DNA of 64,000 nt from Shewanella sp. Arc9-LZ (GTDB lineage: Bacteria > Pseudomonadota > Gammaproteobacteria > Enterobacterales > Shewanellaceae), in NCBI RefSeq assembly GCF_010092445.1, contig NZ_CP048031.1:2418001-2482000 (forward strand), written 5' to 3'. Numbering within the stretch: position 1 is the first letter of the stretch; each line of letters starts with the position of its first letter. This document shows, one piece after another, positions 45,977 to 56,486 of the stretch. A program made the position numbers and the translations under genes. The notes under the pieces were generated by a model that did not search any database, was not told where the DNA came from, and saw nothing but the letters and a program-made list of their open reading frames with translations.

Positions 45977-46906
45977 ATGAAGGATTATAAAAAGATATTA
46001 GTGGTGATTAATCCTACAACGGATCATCAACCCGCATTGGCACGTGCTGTTGAATTAGCGTCAAAAAGTCAGGCAGAGATAACTGCATTTTTATCCATTT
46101 TTGACTTCTCATATGAAATGACTTCAATTTTGTCCAGTCAAGAACGTGAAGCGATGCGCCAAGGTGTTATTGATCAACGTGTCGCTTGGTTAGAAAATGC
46201 CATAGATGGTTTTAGTAAATTCAATATAAAAATTAATACCGAAGTTGTGTGGCATAACCGCCCTTTCGAAAGTGTGATTAATCATGCGATGAAAGGCAAT
46301 TATGATTTAATTGTTAAAAGCACCCACGTACACGACAAATTAAAAGCTGTAATTTTTACACCTACAGATTGGCATTTAATGCGTAAATCTCCTGTTCCTG
46401 TTTTATTAGTCAAAGAACACGATTGGCCAGTGGCTGGAAAAATTGTTTGTGCGGTTAATGTGGTGAGTGAAGATGAAGATCATCAAACGCTTAATGGTAA
46501 AATCATTAATCATGCACTCGATCTAGCCAAAAAATTCTCTGCTAGTGTTCATTTAGTCAATGGTTACCCTGGTACGCCAGTAAATTTAGCCATTGAATTA
46601 CCCGACTTTGATGCCAATGTGTATAACAACACAGTGCGTATGCAACATGAGCAACGAGTACAGTATTTAGCTCAAGCCTATAATATTCCGCTTGAAAATT
46701 GCCATGTTGAAGAAGGTTTGCCTGAAGATGTGATTCCAGAAATGGCTGCTAAATTAGATGCCGAATTAGTGGTCCTTGGTACAGTTGGTCGTACTGGTTT
46801 TTCAGCGGCATTAATTGGTAATACTGCTGAACATGTCATCGACAGCATTAATTGCGATTTGTTAGCGATTAAACCTGATGGGTATAAATCACCTTTAGAA
46901 GATTAG
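45977..46906 (+). CDS. uspE: Universal stress protein E
   Basis: 309 residues made of two tandem Usp domains (about 1-150 and 155-305). The second contains the typical end VVLGTVGRTGFSAALIGNTAEHVID. GGAGG precedes the ATG. It follows etrA/fnr, the same order as fnr-uspE in E. coli. Role in stress survival and motility control; ligand not clear. Confidence 0.9.
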   Translation: MKDYKKILVVINPTTDHQPALARAVELASKSQAEITAFLSIFDFSYEMTSILSSQEREAMRQGVIDQRVAWLENAIDGFSKFNIKINTEVVWHNRPFESVINHAMKGNYDLIVKSTHVHDKLKAVIFTPTDWHLMRKSPVPVLLVKEHDWPVAGKIVCAVNVVSEDEDHQTLNGKIINHALDLAKKFSASVHLVNGYPGTPVNLAIELPDFDANVYNNTVRMQHEQRVQYLAQAYNIPLENCHVEEGLPEDVIPEMAAKLDAELVVLGTVGRTGFSAALIGNTAEHVIDSINCDLLAIKPDGYKSPLED

Positions 46907-46996
46907 TCTCCAATAGAATAGGTTAACTACTTTACCCTGACCTCGAATACTGGAATAATACGCGCCCTGAAACACTTGGTTACTGGGCGCATTTTT

Positions 46997-47935
46997 ATGT
47001 CTGAAGTTGATACAATCGCTAAACAAAATATTACTCGTATGAATAAACTGCAAAAGCGTCTACGACATGAAGTCGGTTCAGCCATTGCAGACTACAATAT
47101 GATCGAAGATGGTGATCGTGTTATGTGCTGCCTTTCCGGCGGCAAAGACAGCTACACCATGCTGGATATTTTATTAACCCTTCAACAACGTGCCCCTATC
47201 AAATTTGAAATTGTGGCCGTTAACCTAGACCAAAAGCAACCAGGTTTTCCTGAGCATGTGCTGCCTGCTTACTTAGATAAGTTAGGCGTGGCTTATCATA
47301 TTCTCGAAAAAGATACCTACTCTATCGTTAAAGAAAAGATACCTGAAGGCAAAACGACATGTTCACTTTGCTCTCGTTTACGTCGTGGTACTCTTTATGG
47401 ATTTGCCCAACATATTGGCGCCACAAAAATTGCTTTAGGTCATCATCGCGACGATATTATTGAAACCATGTTTTTGAATATGTTTTATGCTGGCAAACAA
47501 AAAGCCATGCCGCCTAAACTATTGTCTGATGACGGAGCCAATATGGTCATTCGTCCATTGGCCTATTGCCGTGAGAAAGATATTGAAGAATATTCGACCC
47601 TAAAATCATTTCCTATTATTCCTTGTAACTTATGTGGCTCACAAGAAAATTTAAAACGTGGCGCAGTTAAAGACATGTTACAAATGTGGGATAAGCAACA
47701 TCCTGGGCGTATTGAAACTATTTTTACTGCAATGCAAAATACCTCACCATCACAAGGTGTTGATCGCGAACATTTTGATTTTAAATCATTAAAGCGTAAC
47801 CCAGATGCCGTAAATACTGGTGACGTAGCTGATGCCGACTTACCTGCTTTTGATTTTGTCGATATCAGTAATAATGGTCACATCAATTTAGACATTAGTA
47901 ATCGAATCGATGTGGTGGCGACATTTAAGCCATAA
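46997..47935 (+). CDS. ttcA: TtcA tRNA 2-thiocytidine synthetase
   Basis: 312 residues. PP-loop SGGKDS ([15 protein letters not shown]) activates the tRNA cytidine 32; CSLC and CNLCGSQ (cysteine pairs) hold the FeS cluster needed for thiolation. Start at ATG 46997; the GTG at 46976 would add only MVTGRIF without a ribosome site. The upstream sequence GCGCCC...GGGCGC (about 46962-46990) could form a small hairpin. A strong terminator follows. Confidence 0.92.
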   Translation: MSEVDTIAKQNITRMNKLQKRLRHEVGSAIADYNMIEDGDRVMCCLSGGKDSYTMLDILLTLQQRAPIKFEIVAVNLDQKQPGFPEHVLPAYLDKLGVAYHILEKDTYSIVKEKIPEGKTTCSLCSRLRRGTLYGFAQHIGATKIALGHHRDDIIETMFLNMFYAGKQKAMPPKLLSDDGANMVIRPLAYCREKDIEEYSTLKSFPIIPCNLCGSQENLKRGAVKDMLQMWDKQHPGRIETIFTAMQNTSPSQGVDREHFDFKSLKRNPDAVNTGDVADADLPAFDFVDISNNGHINLDISNRIDVVATFKP

Positions 47936-47958
47936 TAAATAGACTAGCTGTTAATAGA

Positions 47959-47998
47959 TAAACAAAAGGCATTGATATCAACGCCTTTTGTTTATTAT
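47959..47998. terminator. Bidirectional terminator between ttcA and the DUF2987 gene
   Basis: TAAACAAAAGGC (47959-47970) pairs with GCCTTTTGTTTA (47983-47994) around 12 nt, flanked by A and T runs, so it can serve both converging genes. Confidence 0.85.
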
Positions 47999-48014
47999 TT
48001 ATCCCGAGTTCAGA

Positions 48015-48668
48015 TTACTGGGTTACGAGAGGACTCACAACACTGGGTTTGTGGGTAAATGAAATGTTTTTTATCTGATTGATTTGTTCGAGTGTTAAAG
48101 TGTATTTTTCGTCAGCTATTGATTCTACATTATCAACAACAACCTTAACTGTTATGCCATCTGCTTGTATTTCAGCAAACTCAAACGTGAGTCCATTAAT
48201 CGGTTTTCTAAAATACTTCATTGGAAAACCTTGTAATCCATCAAGTAATTTATTCATGTCATCGGTTAATGCTAATAGTTCTGTTTGAGTAAAACGTTGT
48301 TTAGTTTCTTTAGCGCGAACTTGCATGGCAATCCCACACTGTGCTGCATCACCCACCACATTAATATTGACTAAGCCGCGGTCTGATTTCAGCTGTGGAT
48401 CGTAAGGAATAAATAAACGTTGTTGTTTCGTATATGTTAACGGGAACTGTTCTTTTTCAGTGGTAATACTGCCTGACACTATGATGCAATCAGGTGTGAT
48501 AGGAACACTAAAGGCTAGCTCAACTAAAGGATAGTTTTGCTTATTCACTTGCTTTAATCGATCATAAAAGCCGTTGTACTCTAAAGAAACCGTTTCAGCA
48601 AAACTGCTATTCACTATAAAAATAGTCGATATAAAAATAAATCCGTTAAGTAGCGTACGATTACGCAT
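48015..48668 (-). CDS. DUF2987 secreted protein
   Basis: 217 residues with a signal peptide (MRNRTLLNGFIFISTIFIVNSSFAE) and a mature, likely periplasmic domain with EYNGFYDRLKQVNKQNYP, the pattern of Shewanella DUF2987 proteins. I place the start at ATG 48668; it overlaps the end of the upstream bax-like gene by 8 nt, implying coupling. A longer frame to 48737 is inside bax and not needed. Function unknown. Confidence 0.8.
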   Translation of the reverse strand: MRNRTLLNGFIFISTIFIVNSSFAETVSLEYNGFYDRLKQVNKQNYPLVELAFSVPITPDCIIVSGSITTEKEQFPLTYTKQQRLFIPYDPQLKSDRGLVNINVVGDAAQCGIAMQVRAKETKQRFTQTELLALTDDMNKLLDGLQGFPMKYFRKPINGLTFEFAEIQADGITVKVVVDNVESIADEKYTLTLEQINQIKNISFTHKPSVVSPLVTQ

Positions 48669-49497
48669 TAGCTTTCTTCCCTTGTAAATATGGCTTATTG
48701 TGTTTAAGCATTTCGAGGAGTTCATCAATGTACTCATCTTTTCGTTCTGAATAATTCATTAATCCATAAACCAATTTCTCGGCTGTTGGTTTAACTTTTT
48801 GAGCCCGTAAATCGGCACGAATAGAACGAAATAAACGATACGCGGAATTGGTGTTTAAATTGATCATGTAAGCAATAATGGAATCTTTGGGTGAATCAAA
48901 TACTGCAACCTCATGGATTTTTCCATCAGCTCGCGCTAATGGCACTAAACCACAGCCTTCAATAAAACACCATTGACCAAAAAAGTTAAACCCGTCGACA
49001 GCAAAACGTGAACTGCCCCAACCGCTTTCATTGGCAGCTTGAACTAATACCATATCAACCGGAATAATATCGATACGCTTTAATAATGGCATTAAGGTTA
49101 TGCGAGTAATTGCTTTAACATCATATTGATATTTTTCAAGAATGGTTGTTAGCCTATCACTATCATTTTCACTCAGTCCTAAGCCATTATCAATTTGCTC
49201 AATAACAGCCAGTAAAAATTGACGATCGTGAATAATAATCTGATTTTGTGCTTCAATGGCCGGACGTAAAAAATCAAAAAATATTTGCTTTTTAGTGGCA
49301 ATATCTTCTATTTCAGCAAATAACGGCACCTTCCCTAGATCAATATTATTCAGCTGATGTTCACCAGGTGCTACAGATATCTGGCTAGTATTAGGAAAAA
49401 TAAAGAGTCGCATCGCCAACAAAGCAACAACGGCTAAGCCTAACGCAAAAGTCACTTGACCCACATTGCCTATCTTCAACAGTACCTGCCTTATCAA
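48661..49497 (-). CDS. bax: Bax-like peptidoglycan glucosaminidase
   Basis: About 278 residues: N-terminal TM (about 16-34) and a GH73-type glucosaminidase domain with VDMVLVQAANESGWGSSRFAV (catalytic Glu in NESGWG) and GQWCFIEGCGLVP. Matches E. coli Bax (about 274). No ATG begins the frame: the TTG at 49497, another TTG at 49479 (after CAGG) or a GTG at 49455 could be used. It precedes and overlaps the DUF2987 gene. Confidence 0.82.
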   Translation of the reverse strand: MIRQVLLKIGNVGQVTFALGLAVVALLAMRLFIFPNTSQISVAPGEHQLNNIDLGKVPLFAEIEDIATKKQIFFDFLRPAIEAQNQIIIHDRQFLLAVIEQIDNGLGLSENDSDRLTTILEKYQYDVKAITRITLMPLLKRIDIIPVDMVLVQAANESGWGSSRFAVDGFNFFGQWCFIEGCGLVPLARADGKIHEVAVFDSPKDSIIAYMINLNTNSAYRLFRSIRADLRAQKVKPTAEKLVYGLMNYSERKDEYIDELLEMLKHNKPYLQGKKANA

Positions 49498-49745
49498 AAA
49501 TTCATTTCAACTTATAAATCCCGCTAATTATAACCTTAATAAACGATAGGATACAGTAAACCACTTTTGTAGAGTCTGTGCTTATCCGTTATTGATCACG
49601 ATACGTTAAGTCAGCGTCTACAAAAACTAAAATTAATTACACTTTCATGACCATATCCAGTTAAAATCATTATACGTGTTTACGGGGCAGTCATTTATGA
49701 CTGTGAATCGTCTTATTCAACAACTCAAGGATTTGAGAACACATT

Positions 49746-50702
49746 ATGTTGAATCAAAAGTTCAATAATTATCATCATGTGGTAGCCATCGGTGGCGGAC
49801 ATGGATTAGGCAGAATTCTTGCCTCATTATCTTTTTTAGGTCCGAGATTAACGGGAATTGTTGCAACGACTGATAACGGTGGTTCTACTGGTAGGCTTAG
49901 GCAAGATCAACAAACTATTGCTTGGGGGGATTTACGTAATTGTCTTTCCCATCTTGCACATCGTCCATCGTTAGGTTCAATGTTATTTGATCATCGTTTT
50001 ACGGGTGACAATGAACTTTCGGGACATAATTTAGGTAACGTAGTATTACACGCACTTGATCAACTTTGTGTAAGACCACTTGAAGCGGTTAATTTAATTC
50101 GTGGCTTACTTAAAATTGAGACACAAATTATTCCAATGTCGGAAGCTTCTACTCATCTGGTGGCACTTACCCACTGTGGTAATAAAGTGTTTGGTGAACT
50201 TAATGTCGATGGCATGAAGGAAGCGCCGATTGCATTATCATTAGAACCTGAAGTTGAAGCGACATTAGAGGCTTGTAGTGCACTAGCAAATGCTGATTTA
50301 ATTATTATCGGCCCAGGGAGTTTTTTAACCAGTATACTGCCACCTTTATTGCTGCCACAAATAGCCAAGAGCATTCGTGAGTCGAACGCACATGTTATGT
50401 TAATTGATAATTTAACCGCTGAGTATTCACCTGCAAGCACGTTTAGTATTGAAGATAAAATTGCTTGGTTTAACCAGGTAATAGGCAAAGAAGTGATTGC
50501 TGATGTTATTCAGCATGGAAATGAAATTAAGTTGTCTCATTCCAACATTAATGGTGTTCGTTTTAATCACTTTCCATTAATCAGCCAACATCATCCAGGG
50601 TTACATGACAAAACAGCATTAGCAGAAGCGATTAGCCAAGTTTGTGACTTACACCTTAAGCCGATTGATTTGGCTGAATACCGTCATTGCAATATGACAT
50701 AA
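49746..50702 (+). CDS. ybhK: YvcK/YbhK (CofD-like) regulator of central metabolism
   Basis: 318 residues with the CofD/YvcK Rossmann core: AIGGGHGLGRILASL at the start, TTDNGGSTGRLR, WGDLRNCLSHLA and GPGSFLTSILPPLLLP. Proteins of this type bind UDP-sugars and are needed for growth on gluconeogenic carbon in Bacillus. E. coli YbhK (302 residues) is the closest match. ATG 49746 lies behind a 40-bp A/T-rich leader with no strong ribosome site. Confidence 0.85.
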   Translation: MLNQKFNNYHHVVAIGGGHGLGRILASLSFLGPRLTGIVATTDNGGSTGRLRQDQQTIAWGDLRNCLSHLAHRPSLGSMLFDHRFTGDNELSGHNLGNVVLHALDQLCVRPLEAVNLIRGLLKIETQIIPMSEASTHLVALTHCGNKVFGELNVDGMKEAPIALSLEPEVEATLEACSALANADLIIIGPGSFLTSILPPLLLPQIAKSIRESNAHVMLIDNLTAEYSPASTFSIEDKIAWFNQVIGKEVIADVIQHGNEIKLSHSNINGVRFNHFPLISQHHPGLHDKTALAEAISQVCDLHLKPIDLAEYRHCNMT

Positions 50703-50863
50703 AACTTATCGATATTGGCTATAGTCATATCGAAGCTCATAGTGTTTAATATTCGTTATGAATTCTGTTGATGGAGCATACTGCTCGCAGAAGTGATTTG
50801 ATGGAGTTAAACATTTGGCTAACGTGCAACTTTGTCAGATATGAAAATTGAAATGGTCAACAT

Positions 50864-50892
50864 AAAAATGGCTGCATAATGCAGCCATTTTT
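50864..50892. terminator. Bidirectional terminator between ybhK and aspC
   Basis: AAAAATGGCTGCA (50864-50876) pairs perfectly over 13 bp with 50880-50892 around 3 nt, with A/T runs on both sides. Confidence 0.85.
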
Positions 50893-50910
50893 ATATCCCA
50901 ATAGCTAAGA

Positions 50911-52104
50911 CTAAATCACTTGAGCTATGGCTTTACACACCGCTGGGATATTATTTTTCGTTAACCCAGCCACACTAATACGACCAGAACCGACAATGTA
51001 AATAGCGAACTCATCTTTTAAACGAGCAACTTGGCTTTTGTTCAGACCAGAAAAACTAAACATACCGTTTTGACGAGAGATGAAGCTGAAATCTTGTTCG
51101 ACACCTTCAGCTTTTAGACTTTCGACAAATAAACTGCGCATTTCAGCAATGCGTTCACGCATTAGCGTCAATTCTATTTCCCATTCTTGGCGCAGTGCAG
51201 CATCCGCTAAAATGGTACTAACAATCAATCCGCCATGTGCCGGAGGATTAGAATAATTTGCGCGGATAGTTTTTTTAATTTGGCTAAAGCTTTTTACTGC
51301 ATCATCTTGATTTTCAGCAACGATGGTTACCGCACCAACGCGTTCGTTATATAAACCGAAGTTTTTAGAAAAAGAGTTTGCAATTAATAACTCTGGTACT
51401 ACAGCAGCAACTGTACGTAGACCTTGTGCATCTTCATCTAGACCAGCACCAAAACCTTGGTAAGCAAAATCAAATAACGGTAACAATGATTTTTCTAAAC
51501 AAACCTTGGCGACGAGTGTCCATTGTTCAATTGATAAATCGATACCCGTTGGGTTATGACAGCAACCATGAAGTAAAACCACATCACCGGCATCCGCATT
51601 GGCTAAATCAACTAACATTGAATCGAAATCCATATCGTGTGTTTCAGCTTTGTAATAACGGTATTCTTTAACGGTTAATCCTGCGGTTTCAAAAATATTC
51701 TGGTGATTAGCCCAAGTAGGATTACTAACCCAAATGGTTGTTGATTTGGTATTTCGGACTAAAAACTCTGATGCTACCCGTAATGCCCCAGTTCCACCGG
51801 GTGCTTGAGCTGTTACAGATCGTTTATCCGATATAATTTGGCTCTCAGGCCCAAAGAGTAATTCTTGAACCACTTGATTGTAAGCTTGTACACCTTCAAT
51901 ACCGAGGTAATTCTTGGTCTTTTCGGTTTCAAGTAAAATAGCTTCAGCTTTTTTTACAGAAGATAATATCGGCGTTTGCCCTGCTTCATCTTTATAAATG
52001 CCGACACCTAAGTTGACTTTGTGTGAGCGAGTATCTGCTTTGAAAGCATCTGTTAAGCCTAAGATCGGGTCTGCTGGCGCAAGCGTGACTTGAGAAAAGA
52101 TCAT
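50911..52104 (-). CDS. aspC: Aspartate/aromatic aminotransferase
   Basis: 397 residues, class I PLP aminotransferase of the AspC/TyrB subgroup. The PLP lysine is K247 in [17 protein letters not shown]. Others are [12 protein letters not shown] (PLP Asp/Asn region) and the C-terminal SGRISVAGL with the substrate-carboxylate Arg. Converts aspartate or aromatic amino acids with 2-oxoglutarate; AspC and TyrB cannot be separated by eye. Monocistronic, ending at the terminator at 50864. Confidence 0.9.
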   Translation of the reverse strand: MIFSQVTLAPADPILGLTDAFKADTRSHKVNLGVGIYKDEAGQTPILSSVKKAEAILLETEKTKNYLGIEGVQAYNQVVQELLFGPESQIISDKRSVTAQAPGGTGALRVASEFLVRNTKSTTIWVSNPTWANHQNIFETAGLTVKEYRYYKAETHDMDFDSMLVDLANADAGDVVLLHGCCHNPTGIDLSIEQWTLVAKVCLEKSLLPLFDFAYQGFGAGLDEDAQGLRTVAAVVPELLIANSFSKNFGLYNERVGAVTIVAENQDDAVKSFSQIKKTIRANYSNPPAHGGLIVSTILADAALRQEWEIELTLMRERIAEMRSLFVESLKAEGVEQDFSFISRQNGMFSFSGLNKSQVARLKDEFAIYIVGSGRISVAGLTKNNIPAVCKAIAQVI

Positions 52105-52544
52105 TACAACTATCCTAAGTGAGGTGAAGAGACTAATTTTGTTTAGTTATACCATTGTATGCCGACAGTGAGTAGTGAGATTTTTAATAGTTGAGATAAT
52201 TTTATGATAAAGTGAACATTCCTCAAATTTATGTACACGATAATGGTTATTTCGTTAGTTATCCTGTCACTTCCTGCTATTAGTATTATCTCCCTACCAG
52301 AACAGGGAACACTATTCTGACTGCTAATTGCTTTTTATTTGGTGAGTAACGTTAGATTCATTTTTAATCGCTAAGTGATTTAGCGTTACTTCTGTCAGAA
52401 GATAGTAAAATGAAAGTTTCGATATGATATGGATGACTATCAGACAATATGTTGTTCTGTAGTTAATATTACATTACAAAAAAACAGTTATAGAATTGCG
52501 AGGACTTTATTAAGTCCATCTTGTCGTTTAACGGATATAAAAAA
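52105..52544. other. Spacer upstream of aspC and downstream of rplT
   Basis: About 440 bp, A/T-rich, no supported gene. GGACTT/AAGTCC (52502-52517) forms a small hairpin. It holds the aspC promoter on the minus strand. Confidence 0.45.
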
Positions 52545-52562
52545 AGGAACCCGAAGGTTCCT
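52545..52562 (-). terminator. Terminator of the thrS-infC-rpmI-rplT operon
   Basis: On the minus strand AGGAACC and GGTTCCT pair over 7 bp around a 4-nt loop (TTCG when read 5'-3' on that strand), followed by a run of T (TTTTTTT). It stands about 22 bp after the rplT stop. Confidence 0.9.
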
Positions 52563-52584
52563 CTTTTTAAAGCGACTAAACTAA

Positions 52585-52944
52585 TTACTTAGTTAACGCT
52601 TCTTTTGCTTTTTCAACTAAAGTTGCAAAAACAACTTTGTCGAAAACAGCGATGTCAGCCAAAATCTTACGATCGATTTCAATAGACGCCTTTTTCAAGC
52701 CGTTAATGAAACGGCTGTAAGACAGACCATTTTGACGAGACGCTGCATTAATACGTGCAATCCATAACTGACGGAATTGACGTTTTTTCTGACGACGGTC
52801 ACGGTAAGCATATTGACCAGCTTTAGTTACTGCCTGAACAGCAACACGGTAAGTACGGCTACGAGCGCCATAATAACCTTTAGCTAATTTTAAAACTTTC
52901 TTGTGACGAGCACGTGCGGTTACACCACGCTTAACTCTTGGCAT
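52585..52944 (-). CDS. rplT: 50S ribosomal protein L20
   Basis: 119 residues starting [20 protein letters not shown], the standard L20 N-terminus, and continuing with [16 protein letters not shown]. Early 23S rRNA-binding assembly protein. In E. coli it represses rpmI-rplT translation; a similar control is likely but the leader structure was not analysed. Lies 16 bp after rpmI. Confidence 0.97.
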   Translation of the reverse strand: MPRVKRGVTARARHKKVLKLAKGYYGARSRTYRVAVQAVTKAGQYAYRDRRQKKRQFRQLWIARINAASRQNGLSYSRFINGLKKASIEIDRKILADIAVFDKVVFATLVEKAKEALTK

Positions 52945-52960
52945 TTTCTAAACTCCTAAA

Positions 52961-53155
52961 TTAAGCGTATGGTAGTTGACGCGCGATTGCTGGAACGTCA
53001 GATTTAGCAACTAAACATTTAGCACGTAAGTGACGCTTACGCTTAGTGCTTTTCTTGGTCAAAATGTGACGTAAGTGTGCTTGCTTGCGCTTGAAACCAT
53101 TAGCGGTTTTCTTAAAACGCTTCGCTACACCCTTGTCTGTTTTCATTTTAGGCAT
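52961..53155 (-). CDS. rpmI: 50S ribosomal protein L35
   Basis: 64 residues, [20 protein letters not shown]..., very basic, typical L35. I start at ATG 53155, preceded by a GGAG-type site; the open frame continues upstream to 53209 but that part is not conserved L35 sequence. Lies 83 bp after infC; this gap is where L20 autoregulation acts in E. coli. Confidence 0.97.
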
Positions 53156-53238
53156 TTCTAAAACTCCGCATTGGGACGTTAATAAACGTAAGGCGAGCAA
53201 AAGCCTCAAGAGACTTTTGCTACTTTAGGGTTGCCCTA

Positions 53239-53781
53239 CTATTTCTTTTTAGGTGCTAGCACCATAATTGCTTGTCGACCTTCCATTTTCGGGAAAGATT
53301 CAACAACCGCATACTCTTCCAAATCAGCCTTGATACGGTTCAAAAGATCCATACCTAGGTTTTGGTGTGCCATTTCGCGACCACGGAAACGCAGCGTAAT
53401 TTTCGCTTTGTCACCATCTTCTAGAAAACGAATCAGGTTGCGTAGTTTTACCTGATAGTCGTTTTCATCAGTGCCAGGACGGAATTTAATTTCCTTAACC
53501 TGGACCTGTTTCTGCTTCTTCTTTTGTTCTTTTTGAGCTTTCGCTTTATCAAAAAGGAACTTACCGTAGTCCATTATGCGACAGACAGGTGGCTCAGCAT
53601 TGGGACTGATCTCTACAAGATCAACTCCGGCTTCATCTGCAACGTTCTGAGCTTCTTTTATACTTAATATACCAATTGGTTCACCATCTAAACCTGATAA
53701 ACGGACTTCAGGTACACCAGTGATTTCATCATTGATTCTATTAGGGGCTGGCTGTCGCCCTGCTGTTCTTTTGATCTTTAT
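53239..53781 (-). CDS. infC: Translation initiation factor IF-3 with AUA start codon
   Basis: 180 residues. Reading back from the conserved part ([21 protein letters not shown]..., [18 protein letters not shown]) the frame gives [17 protein letters not shown] at the N-terminus, the usual IF-3 start. The only initiator candidate with correct spacing is ATA at 53781-53779. GGAGGA lies 7 nt before it, and an in-frame TAG is just upstream at 53787-53785. There is no ATG before residue 70. E. coli uses AUU for the same purpose: IF-3 rejects such starts and so controls its own synthesis. thrS stops 3 bp upstream. Confidence 0.9.
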   Translation of the reverse strand: MKIKRTAGRQPAPNRINDEITGVPEVRLSGLDGEPIGILSIKEAQNVADEAGVDLVEISPNAEPPVCRIMDYGKFLFDKAKAQKEQKKKQKQVQVKEIKFRPGTDENDYQVKLRNLIRFLEDGDKAKITLRFRGREMAHQNLGMDLLNRIKADLEEYAVVESFPKMEGRQAIMVLAPKKK

Positions 53782-53784
53782 GAC

Positions 53785-55713
53785 CTATTCCTCCAACAAT
53801 TTGAGACTACGGAGCGAAATCTGTTGACGTATCATCGCGGCGAAATCTTCTAGTTTTAACTTGCCTAAATCGATACCGTCACGCGTACGCACCGCTACTT
53901 CCTTATTTTCCATTTCTTGATCACCAACGACCAATAAATAAGGCACACGTCTTAGGGTGTGTTCGCGTATTTTAAAGCCTATTTTCTCATTCCTCAAGTC
54001 AAAAGATGCTCGAATACCCTGTTCTTTGAAGAATTTAACGATTTCTTCAACATAATCAGCTTGTTTATCGGTAATGTTCATTACAACAACTTGCATTGGA
54101 GCAAGCCATGTTGGAAATTTACCGGCGTATTCTTCTATCAATATACCTATGAAACGTTCTAAAGAACCTAAAATAGCACGATGGATCATTACTGGCGTCT
54201 GGCGACTGTTGTCTTCTGCGACATAAGTGGCACCCAAACGAGTCGGTAATGCATAATCGAGTTGTACTGTACCACATTGCCATGCACGATCTAAACAGTC
54301 ATGCAAAGTAAATTCGATTTTTGGACCATAAAAAGCGCCTTCACCCGGTAATATTTCATATTTAATATTATTATTGGCAAGAGCTTGCTTTAAAGCGTCT
54401 TCAGCTCGGTCCCACATATCGTCATCACCAATACGCTTTTCAGGGCGAGTTGACAGTTTAACCACGATATTATCGAAACCAAATGTAGCGTATGTGTCGT
54501 ATACCATTTGGATACATGCACTGACTTCATCTTGTACTTGATCATCAGTACAAAAAACATGAGCGTCGTCTTGAGTAAAGCCACGTACACGCATAAGACC
54601 ATGAAGTGAACCTGATGGTTCGTTACGATGACAACAACCAAACTCTGCCATACGTAATGGTAAGTCGCGATAAGATTTTAACCCTTGGTTGAAAATCTGT
54701 ACATGACCTGGACAGTTCATTGGCTTAATCGCGTATTCACGGTTTTCGCTGTTAGTGGTGAACATGGCTTCTGCGTATTTATCCCAGTGGCCAGAACGTT
54801 CCCATAAAACTCGGTCCATCATTAGAGGGCCTTTCACTTCTTGATAAGTGTATTGACCTAACTTTTGACGAATGAATTTCTCAAGTTCTAAAAATATGCT
54901 CCAACCATCGTTATGCCAAAACACCATTCCTGGCGCTTCTTCTTGCATATGGTACAAATCTAGTTGCTTACCAATTTTACGGTGATCACGCTTAGCCGCT
55001 TCTTCTAAACGCACTAAATGAGTTTTAAGGGCTTTTTTGTCAGCCCATGCTGTGCCGTATATACGTTGCAGCATTTTGTTATCAGAGTTACCACGCCAAT
55101 ACGCACCAGCAACGCTCATTAACTTAAAGTTTTGACAAAAACGCATGTTTGGCACATGTGGACCACGACACATGTCGATGTATTCTTCGTGGTGATAAAG
55201 CGCTGGTGTTGCGTCTTTACTGATGTTTTCATCTAAAATAGCTATTTTGTATTCTTCACCGCGTTCGCTAAAAGCATCACGAGCGTCTTGCCAAGATACA
55301 ACTTTTTTAACCACATCGTAGTTAGTTTTAGCTAACGAAAGCATACGCTTTTCTAAGGCTTCTATATCCTCATGCGTCAGCTTATGATCTAAGTCGATGT
55401 CGTAATAAAATCCGTTGTCGATAACCGGGCCGATTGCCATTTTGGTTTCAGGCCACATTTGTTTGATCGCGTGACCTAATAAATGCGCACAAGAATGGCG
55501 AAGGATTTCAACACCCTCTTCGTCTTTGGCCGTGATGATAGCTAACTCTGAGTCTGCAGTGATTAAGTCAGTTGCATCTTTTAATTCACCGTTTACGCGG
55601 CCAGCAATACACGCTTTTGCTAAACCAGGGCCGATGTCTAATGCAACATCAAGAGTCGATACAGGATTGGCAAACTCACGTTTGCTGCCATCAGGCAATG
55701 TAATAATAGGCAT
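53785..55713 (-). CDS. thrS: Threonyl-tRNA synthetase
   Basis: 642 residues, the same length as the E. coli enzyme. Order: TGS domain (1-62), editing domain with [10 protein letters not shown] (HxxxH about residue 73) and later Cys/His, class II catalytic core (about 245-530; motif 2 [28 protein letters not shown], zinc Cys MNCPGH), anticodon-binding domain (about 535-640). AAGGAATT before the ATG. First gene of the thrS-infC-rpmI-rplT operon. In E. coli its leader mimics tRNA-Thr; not examined here. Confidence 0.96.
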   Translation of the reverse strand: MPIITLPDGSKREFANPVSTLDVALDIGPGLAKACIAGRVNGELKDATDLITADSELAIITAKDEEGVEILRHSCAHLLGHAIKQMWPETKMAIGPVIDNGFYYDIDLDHKLTHEDIEALEKRMLSLAKTNYDVVKKVVSWQDARDAFSERGEEYKIAILDENISKDATPALYHHEEYIDMCRGPHVPNMRFCQNFKLMSVAGAYWRGNSDNKMLQRIYGTAWADKKALKTHLVRLEEAAKRDHRKIGKQLDLYHMQEEAPGMVFWHNDGWSIFLELEKFIRQKLGQYTYQEVKGPLMMDRVLWERSGHWDKYAEAMFTTNSENREYAIKPMNCPGHVQIFNQGLKSYRDLPLRMAEFGCCHRNEPSGSLHGLMRVRGFTQDDAHVFCTDDQVQDEVSACIQMVYDTYATFGFDNIVVKLSTRPEKRIGDDDMWDRAEDALKQALANNNIKYEILPGEGAFYGPKIEFTLHDCLDRAWQCGTVQLDYALPTRLGATYVAEDNSRQTPVMIHRAILGSLERFIGILIEEYAGKFPTWLAPMQVVVMNITDKQADYVEEIVKFFKEQGIRASFDLRNEKIGFKIREHTLRRVPYLLVVGDQEMENKEVAVRTRDGIDLGKLKLEDFAAMIRQQISLRSLKLLEE

Positions 55714-56209
55714 TAAAAATTCCTTTTCCAGTGGTGACCCACACGTAGGGCCACATGGTAATTAAGTATGTTCTTTTTGAACGAGAGCACGTTAATGAAA
55801 TCAAGACAGTACAGGAGTCTTAGTTACCCAAAAACGCAAGTCTCTATTCTATGTGATAAGCGGATTATTGCGCAACCATGGTGCGATGAATAACTGCAAT
55901 ATATGAGGTATTCAACAACATTCATTGGTTAAGATAACTGTATTGGTCAGCAGTGAATATGACTTTAGCCCACCTTTATTGTGTCTTGCATTTAGAGGAT
56001 GTTTGTTGTTATAAAGATGACTATTTATTGACGATTAACTATATTGATTACATTAAATACTGATTATTAAACAAAAAACCATAAAAATAGACTTTAATCT
56101 TATTTGTGAGTGAATAATATTGATTTGTATCTAAATCATGCTTAGGGATGACCCAAAATATAAAATGCTCACTATACTTACTGAAATGAGTCAGTGAGGA
56201 GTACTAGCA
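55714..56209. other. Spacer / divergent promoter region
   Basis: About 500 bp between thrS (minus) and the CPXCG gene (plus). No gene or strong hairpin seen; it should contain the thrS leader next to 55714. Confidence 0.45.
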
Positions 56210-56410
56210 ATGAGATTACTTTCGCGTGCCATTTGTTGCCCCCATTGCGGGCATCATCAATATGTCACTTTAGATGCAAGTTCTGGAGATCAAGAATATT
56301 ACGACGACTGCCGTATTTGCTGTAATCCAATACACATTCGAATGCACCTAGATGATAACCGCCGAACAATTGAACTTCATATCGATTCTGACGATGAACA
56401 AATTTATTAA
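56210..56410 (+). CDS. CPXCG-motif cysteine-rich protein
   Basis: 66 residues with CPHCG near the start (RAICCPHCGHHQYVTLDASSGDQEYYDDC) and a second pair CRICC, a zinc-ribbon-like set. This matches the small CPXCG family common in gammaproteobacteria. Function unknown. TGAGGAG stands just before the ATG. The acidic C-terminus has no TM segment. Confidence 0.85.
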   Translation: MRLLSRAICCPHCGHHQYVTLDASSGDQEYYDDCRICCNPIHIRMHLDDNRRTIELHIDSDDEQIY

Positions 56411-56486
56411 TGCCTAGCTCGCCTGCTTAATCTTCAAAGCAGGCAAGTTAATATAGATAATTATTTTAGGTGATTATGTTGGGTGA

